Of a DNA stretch of 64,000 nucleotides, positions 38,359 through 49,650 are shown piece by piece. The stretch spans positions 186,001 to 250,000 of the forward strand of contig JAFEKR010000023.1 of the NCBI GenBank assembly GCA_019022495.1. The letters run 5' to 3'. The number at the start of each line of letters is the position of its first letter. Position 1 is the stretch's first letter. The notes under the pieces were generated by a model, which worked only from the letters and a program-made list of their open reading frames with translations, searched no databases and was not told the DNA's origin. This DNA is from Epichloe hybrida (Eukaryota > Ascomycota > Sordariomycetes > Hypocreales > Clavicipitaceae). The position numbers and the translations under genes were made by a program.

Positions 38359-39640
38359 TTCGGCCGTCTAGTACAGATTGGAATAGATTCGCAAGTGGAA
38401 AGGAGGAGTTTGTTGATGTGATTTTTTTTTTCAAAGCGAGTTAAATATTCTAGCAGGCTGTCTTTACATACTTGTAAAACAAAATCTCTAGAAGCCTACT
38501 AGGAAGTGTTTCATGTTCTTGAAGCATTAGGAAGCTAATTTAGGATAATAATGTTATGGCCTAGTCCACGGGGCTTATCGCGGGTGTGTGCGCCACCGTA
38601 CGGGTGATGTGCCTGGTTAATTGTTGAAATGTATGGGGCTGCTGCTAGTTAGCAGCAGCTGTACGGATTAGAAGTACCTAGATTTATATGTGAATTAATC
38701 TATAATAGTTATACTAGGCATTTACTATCATATACATATGTTACTATATCATGTTTGTTAATTATTTTAGATAAGGAACGCGTACATATTACCTACATGT
38801 ACGCAGTAACCTTATGGCACGGGCCTTTGTGGGCCCCACAGACCCACAGCGTGTACGACCCCTTATTATGTACATGTAAGGAGATCGAGACGCGTTAATA
38901 GCTACGGACTAGATGTTATGTTAGTGAGTCCAAGATATTCCAAAACTGGCGTGTTAAAATTGCTAGTTTATCCAGGCGCAGAAAACTGGATTCATGCTTT
39001 GCCTCTGTTAGTCGCTTCCCTGCTTGTTGGGCGGCTGGCGCACAATGACATGTGACTAATTCATGGAAGAGATGAAGAGGGAGCTTCAAAAGATAGAATC
39101 AGGCCTGACCCGTCCGTCCGCTCAAATTACCGACCAGTGGGAATGTTTCTTGAGTACGAAGGCCCATGTATGTACGCATTTACCTGCTCCGTAGAGAGCC
39201 ACGTAATCCGTATACTCCGTACTGCGTAGTTCGCATATAATCCGTACTGCGTAGTTCGCACATAATCCGTAACCCGTAATCCGTATGTAGGGTCTGGGAT
39301 TTCCGAGGGCCCACACATGTGTTGTTAGCCAGACGCGTCGCGGCCTGGATGCGACTTGATATCTTATCGATAACGACATTGAATCGTCCCATTCACATCA
39401 AGTCCAGTGGCAACATTATCGACCAACAAACATCTTCCTGATGACGGATGGTTCGACGCTGCTGAGACTTAAGTCACTTGAGTTCTGACCTTTCTGTCTC
39501 AATACATCGGACTATTGACCCATCAACCCGCACTTTCTATCATGCGCTAGCGCTGGTTGCCGCAGCAAACAGTGTGCGTCCAAGTCAGCCTATCGACTGC
39601 GTGCGTGATTGAGTGCGTGATTGATTGCGGTTTCTCCATC
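38359..39640. other. Intergenic region between the secreted-protein gene and the SNF2 gene
   Basis: It is the divergent promoter region for both genes. Overlapping short frames at 39122-39392 come from a local repeat and look non-coding. No tRNA or other gene was recognised. An in-frame ATG at 39557 would extend the SNF2 protein by 28 residues of poor composition. Confidence 0.6.
39208..39285. repeat. Direct repeat, ATCCGTACTGCGTAGTTCGC type
   Basis: A unit of about 25 bp, TCCGTACTGCGTAGTTCGCA followed by TATAA or CATAA, occurs back to back with a preceding partial copy and trailing ATCCGTA motifs. Related ATCCGTATG motifs recur at about 46675 and TACGGATTACGG near 56643. Confidence 0.8.
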
Positions 39641-42600
39641 ATGGAGGCGATCGTAGAGGAGTTGACCATTCAACACGTCTTACTCGATTCCATGCAAGCT
39701 GAGTCCTGGTCGGGGATCGAGCTTGAAAGGCAGGAAATCGCAGACAATATCGAGCGATTGAAGCTTCAACTCAGGCAGATCAGACAGGGCCGTCTGCCAC
39801 CCAGGGAGAATGGTTCGTTCACTCTGCCTCGTTCACATCTTGTGTCATGTGCCGCTGAAAGCCTTGAAAGCCTTGAAAGCCTTGCACTGCGGTACGGCTG
39901 CCTGGAATTAGCAAAAAAATGCTGACCATTGACCATACAATTGCGCTAGATATCGCGAGCCCACAACACGCAGACTGTCCATCACGATTGTTGCCATCAT
40001 TTGGTAAGTGTTACCCCTCGTAAATCACACGGGTTGAAGACCACCCCAAGATAAACACGACGCCCGTGATATCATTCACGGGCCCCCATGTGGTACCAAT
40101 CCGATCTCTGTCAAGTTTCACACGTGTACTGCAAGGCTTCTTGTACCCGATACTCTTCAGAGGCCCAATCTTGATGCACTTTCGAAGTTTTGACGCGCAA
40201 AGGACTGCGACTTGCCATCTCGCGGCACCTGGCGGCACCTGGCGGGCACCTGCGAGCTCTACAAACCGAGACTGAAACGAGTTTGGGACTTGTTGCAAAC
40301 GCATATATCAACCCCGTCACCTTGTCCTAATCCCCTTCTGTTTTCATCCCAACCACAATACCTCGCGCTAACCTCCTGGCAGAACGCTCCGATCCTGGGC
40401 CCAGAACTCCCTCCACATGTGGCCAGTCGTTCAAGATGGGGACACCCCGAGGCGATGAGGACACCCGGGACAATCCTTTGACTCTGCCCACCAGAAAGCG
40501 GGAATTCCATGAGATTGACTCCTACTCAACAGGTGACCGCATGAAATCCAGACGCACCATCCCGACACATGGCGTTGGTCATGTCTCTGGATCTTCTGGA
40601 CATGGTGGAAGGCCGAGCCCGAATGAATCTATTGACGTAATCGACCTTACTGGGTATGTTCGCCGGGCTTCCTCTGACGCCATGATTCTTCTAACAGACG
40701 CAGGGACGATGTCGATATCGATGCTTGGTGTGTTTCACAACAGCTTGTTCAAGACAGGCGACGAAAACAGGAGGCGGAAGATCGACAGGTGGCAATGCAG
40801 CTGTCCAGCCAACAGTCGACAACGCCTTCCTCTTCCACTCTGCCATCTTCTTCCAACACCGAATCTTCTCAGCGATCGGCCTTTGAACAGTTCAAAATTG
40901 CGATGCCCGGAACATCTATGCGTAGTCTTCACGCTCCTGGCGTACACATATCAGGCGGAAACTCACTTGGCGCCCGGGCACACTCGCAAAGTCCAGGATC
41001 AGGGGCACAGCCCTTGAATGGCCAGTTTACCTTGCCATCACACTCATCAAATCCCATGTCGGCAAGTAGTTCTCAACAAGTCGTGGGCAACGGATCAAGA
41101 TATTCTCAGCACCCGAGTTTCGCCGGTTTCAGCGGAAGCAGCATGTCGCGCGTCATTGAGAAGACCAGCATGTTTGACTTTACCAATGGTATAGATGTCT
41201 GGGGGAACCCGCTAAATAGCCGACTCACAAATCTGTTCCATCCCAGTGATGAGTCACCAGCGACAGATAAAGAACTTGATGATCTACTAAAAAACATTCG
41301 GCCAGACATAGACATTCCTGAGCACAATCGAGAAGTAGGGCCGGAAGGGCTTAAGTATCCTCTTTACCGCCACCAAGGAGTTGCGCTTGCATGGATGAAG
41401 AAGATGGAAGAAGGGACCAACAAAGGTGGCATATTAGCCGACGACATGGGCCTAGGGAAAACCATTTCTACACTCGCTCTCATGCTATCTAATCCAGCCA
41501 CATCGCGTCCGAAAGTAGGTTACAAAAGTCACGATGCGTAGACGCTATTCGATTTGCTGACTTGACCAGACGAACTTGATAATTGGACCGCTCTCGCTCA
41601 TTCGCCAATGGGAGGAAGAAATTGCCAAGAAAACGAAGCAGGGACATAGACTGAGCGTTTTCGTATACCATGGCAAGAAAACGACAACCGAAGAGCTGCT
41701 AAGATTTGATGTCGTGCTCACCACCTATGGCACCATTGCGCAAGAACTCAAAAGACTTGATCAATTCGTCGAGGACAACAGCGATAGGAACGTTGACTTC
41801 AAAGATAGATCATGTGCTGTCAAGTTCCCCTTGTTGAATCCAGGAATGGCCGTCTTCCATCGAGTCATATTGGATGAGGCGCAATGTATCAAGAACAGAA
41901 ACACCAGGACAGCGAAAGCATGCCACCATCTGAAATCGACTTATAGATGGTGTCTCACCGGTACCCCAATGATGAACGGAATCCCAGAGCTTTACTCGCT
42001 AGTGAAGTTTCTCCAAATCAAACCGTACAACTCCTGGGAACACTTTCGACAGGTCAGGACGTCCTTTCCCTCCGCGTAGAATCCTGATCTGTGACATTGA
42101 ATGCTGACAAAGGACTGTAGGCATTTGGTGTGCTATTTGGCCAGAAAGGCGATCCAAAAAGTCAGGCCATGGACAGACTGCGAGCGTTGCTGAAAGCCGT
42201 GATGCTGCGCCGAAAGAAAGATTCAAAGCTTGATGGGAAACCTATCCTGGTCCTGCCACCCAAGACGGAGCACATTGTGTATGCAGAGCTGTCTTCGGAC
42301 GAGCGAGACTTCTACAAACAGCTTGAGGAAAAGGCCCAGGTCATGTTCAGCAAATATCTGCGAGAGGGCTCCGTTGGAAAGAACTATTCCAGCATTCTCG
42401 TGCTACTTCTTCGACTTCGTCAGGCATGCTGCCATCCGCATCTTAACATGGATGTTGACGATGCGACCAGCGCGGTCGTGGGGAATGACGACAACGTAGA
42501 GCAGCTCGTCAAGGACCTGGATAAGACGATTGTGGAGAGAGTCAGGGCACTTGAGAATTTTGAGTGTCCCATCTGCTACGATGTGATCCAGTCCCCTTGT

Positions 42601-43743
42601 TTCTTCGTACCCTGCGGACACGACAGTTGCAAGGACTGCTTAATCCGCATTACGGACAATGCCATCTCGCAGAATCTACACGAGGGCCACGAAAGCGACA
42701 AGGCTAAGTGCCCTGTATGCCGGGGAACATTTGACCCACGGAAATGCTTCACGTACGACTTGTTCAAGAAGATACACATGCCCGAGAAAGTAGTGAAAGC
42801 GGAGCCTGTCGGCACCAATCTCAGCGATGCGAATAATGAATCGGACTCTGAGGATTCCGAAGACGAAGAAGAGGAAGAAGAGGAAGATGAAGAGGAAGAG
42901 GAAGGCGGGGATGATGTCGACGAAAAGGGGAATCTAAAGGGGTTCATTGTAGACGACGACGTCAAGGACGATGACGACGACGATGACCTCATCGATCCTG
43001 AAGCTCTAACAAGGGAAGCGTTGTCGCTTGAACAAAAGGAGCGAAAGAAGAAGCAGAACAAGAGGAAGAAGAAGAAGAAGAAGGATAAGGGAAAAGGCAA
43101 AGAAAAGAAGACGGACGTAAAACCTTCGATGCTCAAAAGTCTCCGACTAGAAGCGGCCAAAAACCGAATCGCCTACAAGAAATACATGCAATATCTCCGA
43201 AAGACGTGGATGCCCGCCGCAAAAGTCACCGAGTGCATGAATCTCCTCGCCAAGATTGGCGAAACGGGGGAAAAGACCATCGTCTTCTCCCAGTGGACGC
43301 TCCTCCTCGATCTCCTGGAAGTAGCCATGTGGCACGAAAAGTTCAGGCACAAGCCGATCCGCTACGACGGCAGCATGACGGGCGACCAGCGCAGCGGCGC
43401 GGCGCAAACCTTCCGCGACGACCCCAATGTCAAAGTGATGCTCGTCTCCCTGCGGGCCGGCAACGCAGGGCTCAACCTCACTGTCGCGAGCCGCGTCATC
43501 ATCATGGACCCGTTCTGGAACCCTTACATTGAGATGCAGGCCATTGATCGGACCTACCGCATCGGACAGCAGCGGGAGGTGCAAGTCTACCGGATCCTGA
43601 CGACGGAGACGGTCGAGGATCGAATCGTGCAGCTGCAGGATAAGAAGAAGGAGATTGTGGAGGCGGCGCTCGATGAGACGGAGAGTATGAAGATTGGCCG
43701 GCTGAATGTGAATGAGCTCAAGTTTCTATTCAACACGAATTAA
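39641..43743 (+). CDS. SNF2-family ATPase with RING finger (ULS1/RIS1-like), six exons
   Basis: Exons: 39641-39812, 39950-40003, 40383-40653, 40698-41514, 41570-42052 and 42121-43743. All junctions are GT-AG and the frame is kept throughout, giving 1139 residues. Features include an N-terminal helical segment (MEAIVEELTIQHVLLDSM), a Walker A box GGILADDMGLGKT at about residue 409, the DEAQ box at about 539, and a C3HC4 RING finger at about 747-799 (CPICYDV to CPVCRGTF). A long acidic tract, then a lysine-rich tract, lies at about 840-925. The helicase C-terminal domain at about 970-1100 includes NAGLNLT and IDRTYRIGQ. Family members are nuclear DNA translocases that can act as SUMO-targeted ubiquitin ligases. 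A RING between the two ATPase lobes fits Uls1/Ris1 and S. pombe Rrp1/Rrp2. The first three exons are less certain than the rest. Confidence 0.9.
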
Positions 43744-44241
43744 AGGGGATGTGCTCATTCGTCCCGCATGGGAGGTTTTTTTTTTTTTTTTTTTTGCTTT
43801 CTCGTCTTCTTTGGCCCCCCATGGTAGTCAATTTAGGACCGCTACTTTGCGATGAGAAAGGGTCGGTCGAATTTTTTTTTTCAATAACAAGGCGTGTACG
43901 AGATGAGAAACGTGGCCTTGGCAAGGGCAGATGCCAGGGCGACAGGATCGGCAACTGGCGTTGGATTGATTGCTTAGGGATAGCTGGCTGGCAGGGGATA
44001 CGTATCGCTTTTGGGGGGTTTCGGCAGAAATTGAACGATAGAAACTAGTCACTCGACATGATGAGCTCAATGCGAAGAAATGCCACATTTACACGGACCC
44101 TGTGATCATGGTCATGAACATGAACATGAAGCAAAAGAAAGGCATCTTCATTATCATTATATCGGGCGTTGAGCTTCCACGCTAGTTTTCACGTCGGCAC
44201 TCTTCTACCGACTCCTCAAGTTCCTCGTCTAAGCCCTTCAA
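43744..44241. other. Convergent 3' region between the SNF2 and MED17 genes
   Basis: It contains T-rich runs at about 43774-43794 and 43872-43880 and no supported gene. It probably holds the 3' untranslated sequences of both genes. Short frames on both strands overlap each other and match nothing I recognise. Confidence 0.6.
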
Positions 44242-44331
44242 CTACTGGAAGTTGGAAAGCCACGCCTCGACGGCGGCACTGTGCAATTCGTTGAGCAATT
44301 CGGCACGCGTGTTCAGCAATTTGCGTTTCTT
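44242..44331 (-). other. In-frame MED17-like tail after the TAG codon
   Basis: Directly after TAG (44332-44334) the same frame continues for 29 codons, starting KKRKLLNTRAELLNELHSAA and ending SNFQ before a second TAG at 44242-44244. The text is helical, charged and protein-like, in keeping with a MED17 C-terminus. Possible explanations are a nonsense change (for example GAG to TAG), stop readthrough, a sequence error, or a natural end at the first TAG. Confidence 0.55.
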
Positions 44332-46329
44332 CTAGTCCCGCAACTGAGCAGCTTCCTGCGCAACGATGGCCTCCATGGTCTGCGACTCGCTGTCCTCCTG
44401 AGTTGTCCATGACCATGACTTGATGGCGTGGTTGCCGCATCCGAGGGCCACGCTGGAGACGACGATGGCCACGGGCGCATCAAGAACGGAGAACTGAATC
44501 GCGTGTTCGTCGTCGGTGACGCGGCGAATGGAATCGTTTTGCACTGTTCGAAGCCATTCCTCAGGTGCGTCCGAGCCCGTCAGCTTGTTGAGGAAGTGGA
44601 GGGTTAGGACGCGGGAGGTGGCTGTGCGAATGTAGTCGAATAGTCCCTTTGTATCGGTGTATCCGTCTGCGTACGGGGCGCAAAGGCCCTGCAGGACAGA
44701 GGACGGCGGCAAACCGATGTGGTGAAATGTGGCGGTCACGGGGAATAGGAACGTTCGCCCGCGAATAGCAAAAGACGTGCCGGGGAGGATGGAGAAGTTG
44801 ATGGCGTACTCTATGGGCTGGAGGGCGTTGCGGATGAGCGATTGCGACCTGGCTGGCGGGTTGGGCCCCTGGGTCGTGGCATCGGCGACAGAGTACGGTG
44901 CCGTTTTGAGGACGAACGATGACGGTAGACCGGCTTTTTGGAGGACTTTTGTCAAGTTGCCGACGAATTCGGTGCATGATCGGACGCTGCGGGCAGACGC
45001 CATGCGTGCGATGAAGGCCTGAGCAGAGCATACACTTGTTGGCCTCGGGTCCGGGGAATGTGTGGAGGGACGGGGCGTATTCTCATCAGCTCGTTGTATC
45101 GGTGGGCATAGCTGAGCAGAATGTGCAGTGAGAGAGATATCGTCTCTGCGACGCTATTGTCCGGTAGAGAATCGTCAATGGCGGGACAGGATTCGAGCGG
45201 CATCAACTCTAGTGTGATATTCGAGGTTTCATCGACACGGCAGGTCAGTTTGGAGCCTTCGGGCTTGACGTCGTACGCGGCCAGGGTGCGAGCCTCGCGC
45301 CTCAACTCATGCCAGAGTTCTTGAGAGAAAATCGTATTCCGAGCTTCAAGGACACGGGACTCGAGCGAGGAGACGTCGTTGGACCTTCGACGAGGTATCG
45401 ATCGGCCGACAATTCTGCCATCCTTCTCATACGTGACTACGAGACCTTCTGATACGCCGCCTAATCTCCCGAGATCTAGTTCTACAGAGCCACCATTGCC
45501 TCTCTTCATCGGGGCAAGGCCGTTGTTTTTGAACTCAGCAGCAGCTTGAATACCGTTAGCCGAGTCGCTATGATCAACCAACCCGATTTCCACACCGGCC
45601 CGCACTTACCCTCGGAGAAACCAAATTTGACACCCAGAGTATGTCGTTCATTGGGAACTCTGCAGATGGCCCATCCAGACGTTTTCACAGCGACGACGTC
45701 TTCCCAGTATCTGTTCTCTGCTTCGACCTCCCTTTGCAAAAGCTTGCCAGCCTCCTCGGCGGCATCTCGTGCCTGGTTGATTTGCATGAGTGTCCAGCCA
45801 AGAGCCACTTCTTCTTCATCCTTGGCCTTGCTCGGATTTATAGTCGGTTCGTCTAGTTTATCAGCGCCAAGGGTGCCAATACCCACCATGTCTCGCAATT
45901 GCTGAGAGAGGGTTAAGCTGGCTTGCGTGGGACTTTGCTTGGAAAGGAGCAGGGACAGAGAATCGAGTGTCAACATGGCAGTATTGCTAGCGATTCTGCG
46001 AAGAGGAGTGTTAGTTTGTGGGGGCATTGTTTTTTTCGGATGAGCACGCACTCGATGTTTCTCAAGACCTCCATCCGCGCAAGGCTGGGGTCTTTGGCCT
46101 GGTCGTCGTCATTGACGGCGTCCGACATGTCCACATCCTCTGTGTCGGAGTCTCCCGCGCCGAGTATCTCTCGAGACTTGATTTCATCTCGCAGCTTCGC
46201 CTCGGTGACGTCCCGGAAGCCTCCTGGTTGTGTGTTGACGCGCGCGATGAAATCGGCCAGGTTCTTTGGCGCCTTGTCGGCGACTGGGAATGGTCGCAGG
46301 GACAATGGCGGGCCTTCCGGGGAAGCCAT
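44332..46329 (-). CDS. med17: Mediator complex subunit 17 (Srb4 homologue), with apparent frameshift
   Basis: MED17 is a core head-module subunit linking Mediator to RNA polymerase II. Exon 1 is 46329-46052, exon 2 is 45995-45610, and exon 3 starts at 45544. The start MASPEGPPLSLRPFP fits ascomycete MED17; an in-frame ATG at 46470 would add 47 unlikely residues. Recognisable stretches include FIARVNTQPGGFRDVTE, SLLLSKQSPTQASLTLSQQL, RHTLGVKFGFSE, NTIFSQELWHEL and LLSYAHRYNELMRIRPVPPH. Near 45020 the frame must shift by one base to pass from YALLRP to FIARMASARSV. After the shift the frame runs to TAG at 44332-44334. With one added base the protein is 625 residues. Both introns have good GT-AG signals. 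Divergent from the phosphofructokinase gene. Identity is very likely; integrity is in doubt. Confidence 0.88.
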
Positions 46330-47213
46330 GGCTGATGTCACCTCAATCGAGCTATGGCATGCAGCTTTTGAATCTGCCCATGGGCTGGTGCTCACTGGGT
46401 AGCTTGAGAGGACAGTGTCGGCATGATACGGATTAGATGGCAACAGGACATTGTCTTGATTTGCTACCAATGTTGCATGTGGGAAGGAAGGCCAAGTTCA
46501 GCCTCGTGGAGTCGCGGGGGTTAGCAGCGAGGACCAGAGTACAACAGTAATGTACATGCACTAAGTGGGTCTAGCCTGTGTGCTAGTTATGTATGCTAGT
46601 TATGCTAGTTATGTATGCTAGTTATGCTAGTAATGTATGCTAGTTACGCTAGTTACGCTAGTTACGCTAGTCTGTAATCCGTATGTGGGCAGGTGCAAGC
46701 AAGGACCTGCATGTAACTTTTAAGATGTACATGACAGGCCGACCGGTGGAAAAAGCAGAGCAAAGAGAAAAAAAAGGCCGAGCTGTCATGCTGCATGCTG
46801 AGCTGTCATGCTGAGACGGCGCTTCGAGGGTCCGATACCTCCGACGTCACGTCAACTCCATCACTCACTCCTCCGACCCCTCCGACCCCTCCGACCCTCC
46901 AAGCTCCAGACTCCCAAACCGGCACCTCGCTGCCATCACTGCCCTGCCCTGCCCTGTGTCCCACTCCTTTTGCTGGTTTTTCTTTCTCCTTGATACCGAG
47001 ACACAATCATCTGACACTGGGTGCTTGATGTTCTCGTGAATGCTTACGGCGCCCTACCTACCTACAACTCTTCTCCCGACCTGTCGACAGCCCGAGGGCC
47101 TCACGCCGTTCCGAAACATCTTTACATCTATCTGGCGAGCTCTCTTTGCAGGCCTAACCATTTCTGCTGCGTCGTCGACCTTACTATTCCCACAACGAGC
47201 TCGCTCTCCAGTC
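46330..47213. promoter_or_regulatory. Shared divergent promoter region of MED17 and phosphofructokinase
   Basis: 884 bp separate the two start codons. The region contains a short tandem repeat (46570-46672), CT-rich leader sequence (46850-46990) and an in-frame upstream ATG for the plus-strand gene at 47040. I cannot point to a definite TATA box. Confidence 0.6.
46570..46672 (+). repeat. Short tandem repeat, TATGCTAGT / TACGCTAGT units
   Basis: About ten units of GCTAGTTA(T/C) with occasional TGTA spacers. It lies between the MED17 and phosphofructokinase genes, and its function is unknown. Confidence 0.85.
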
Positions 47214-49650
47214 ATGGCTCCTAGAAAGAAAGTCGCCGTCATGACCTCCGGGGGTGACTCCCCAGGAATGAACGGAGTGGTTCGCGCCGTCGTGCGGATG
47301 GCTATTCACATGGGCTGCGACGCCTTCGCCGTCTACGAAGGTTACGAGGGCTTGGTTCGTGGTGGTGACTTCATCAAGAAGATGGACTGGCAGGATGTTC
47401 GAGGATGGCTCTCCGAAGGCGGTACCCTGATTGGCACTGCTCGATGCATGGCTTTCTACGAACGGCCCGGGCGACTAACAGCCGCGAAAAATATGGTGCT
47501 CCATGGAATTGATGCCCTGATCATTTGTGGAGGAGATGGATCCCTTACTGGTGCCGACAAGTTCCGTGGGGAATGGCCGTCCTTGTTGGACGAATTGGTC
47601 GCAAACGGTGAGCTTTCCAAGGACCAAATAGCCCCATACAAGCACCTCAACATTGTCGGCATCGTCGGCTCCATCGATAATGACCTTTCCGGTACCGACG
47701 CTACTGTCGGTTGCTACTCGGCCCTCTCTCGAATTTGTGAAATGGTCGATTATATCGAGGCAACTGCCTCATCTCATTCACGTGCCTTTGTCATCGAAGT
47801 CATGGGACGGCATTGCGGGTGGCTGGCACTACTCGCGGGTGTGGCCACCGGCGCAGACTTCGTCTTCATCCCCGAGCGTCCTCAAGAGCACGACTGGAGA
47901 GAGGACATGTCCATGGTCGTAAATAGGCATCGGAAGATGGGCAAGCGGAAGACCATCGTCATTGTCGCCGAGGGTGCCCGCGACAAGGATGGTAACAAAA
48001 TCAGCCCCGAAGAGATCAGGAATCTTCTTTCCGATAAGACGGAAGGAGGCCTTGGCTTGGATACACGCATAACAACTCTGGGCCACGTGCAGCGAGGAGG
48101 CACTGCAGTTGCATACGACCGACTGCTCTCTACCCTTCAAGGTGTAGAGGCGGTCAAGGCAGTCCTCGAGGCTACTCCAGAAACAGAAACTTGCTTCATC
48201 GCCATCAACGAGAACAAGATTGTGCGGAAGCCCTTGATGAAGGCCGTGCAGGAGACAAAAGAAGTGGCCAAGGCGGTCGTTAGTAAAGATTTCGAAAAGG
48301 CCATGTCGCTCCGCGATACCGAATTTGCCGACCAGTACAACTCTTACCTCACAACCACCAATGTCATGGTGGAAGACCACAAATTACCAGAGAAGAATGC
48401 GAGTGAATGCAATGATTTTCTTTCCTTTCCGTGTTCTTTCTACATATCTGCTCTCTCCAGGGGCTAACCCACAGCTATAGCGCATGAAGATTGGGTTCAT
48501 CAACGTCGGTGCTCCAGCCGGCGGCATGAACGCAGCTGTCCGGGCAGCGGTTGCTTATTGTATCAGTAGGGGGCACGAGCCCCTTGCTATCCACAACGGA
48601 TTCGCAGGTTTCGCCCGCCATCACGACGATAAACCGCTTGGTTCTGTAAGATCCTTTGACTGGCTGGAGGTAGATGGCTGGGCCAGCAAGGGTGGCTCCG
48701 AGATTGGGACTAACCGTGAACTACCCGAGGAGTCTGGCATGGAGCTCATCGCCAACTTGATTGAACAGTACGAGTTTGACGCACTGTTCATTATAGGTGG
48801 ATTCGAGGCCTTCCACTCCATATCGCAGTTGCGAAAGGCGAGAGACAACTACCCCTCACTCTGCATCCCCATCTGTCTTCTTCCTGCCACCATCTCCAAC
48901 AACGTCCCCGGCACTGAATACTCGCTGGGCTCTGATACCTGTCTCAACGAGTTGGTCAACTACTGCGACAAGATCAAACAGTCTGCATCGGCTACTCGTC
49001 GACGCGTCTTTGTCATTGAGACGCAAGGTGGCCGCTGCGGATATGTTGCCACGCTTAGTGGGCTGAGTGTTGGCGCTTCGGCTGTTTACATTCCGGAGGA
49101 GGGCATCAGCTTGGAGATGCTCAACGCGGATGTCAACCACCTGAAGGAAGTTTTCAACAGGGACCGGGGGCAGTCACGCGCTGGTCGTCTGATCCTTGTC
49201 AATGAGAAAGCGAGCAAAGTGTACGATGCCAAGCTCATCGCCAGCATTTTTCGAGAAGAGGCCCATGATCGATTCGAGAGTCGCGAAAGCATTCCAGGTC
49301 ACGTCCAGCAGGGCGGCGTCCCGTCTCCCATGGACAGATGCCGAGCCGTCAGGTTGGCCATCAAGTGCATCCAGCATCTGGAACAGTACGGCCGCAACGC
49401 CCACAACCGCGTCAAGAAGGACCCCAACAGCACGAGCGTGATTGGTATCCAGGGATCCGAAGTTGTGTTTACGCCGATGAAGACTCTCGAAGACCAAGGT
49501 ACCGACTGGCCGAACAGGCGACCCAAGATTGCCCACTGGCTCGTCATTCGTGAAGTAGCCGATATCTTGGGCGGACGACCTGATTATCCCAGGCCGGAGA
49601 AGAGCTTGGCGGGCCTGATTGCCAAGGACACCAAGAGAGGTCTTGCCTAG
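47214..49650 (+). CDS. pfkA: ATP-dependent 6-phosphofructokinase, two exons
   Basis: The enzyme phosphorylates fructose 6-phosphate to fructose 1,6-bisphosphate, a committed cytosolic step of glycolysis. Exons 47214-48398 and 48481-49650 give 784 residues, the usual length for the duplicated fungal subunit. The N-terminal catalytic half shows [12 protein letters not shown] (nucleotide site), [10 protein letters not shown] near residue 106, [11 protein letters not shown] near 152 (catalytic aspartates) and MGRHCGWLA. The C-terminal regulatory half starts [20 protein letters not shown] near 397. The only junction that keeps the frame and the expected text LPEKN-RMKIG uses donor AAT|GCGAGT, a GC-AG intron of 82 bp with CTAAC before TATAG. 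The start chosen is [10 protein letters not shown]; an in-frame ATG at 47040 would add 58 residues. Confidence 0.95.

Noticed and set aside
42576..43160. 194-codon minus-strand open frame
   Set aside because: A poly-Ser/Phe shadow of the acidic and lysine-rich tract of the SNF2 gene.
45020..45037. A 17-nt GT...AG segment that would repair the MED17 frame
   Set aside because: Too short for a spliceosomal intron, and it would delete the conserved-looking VYALLR text.
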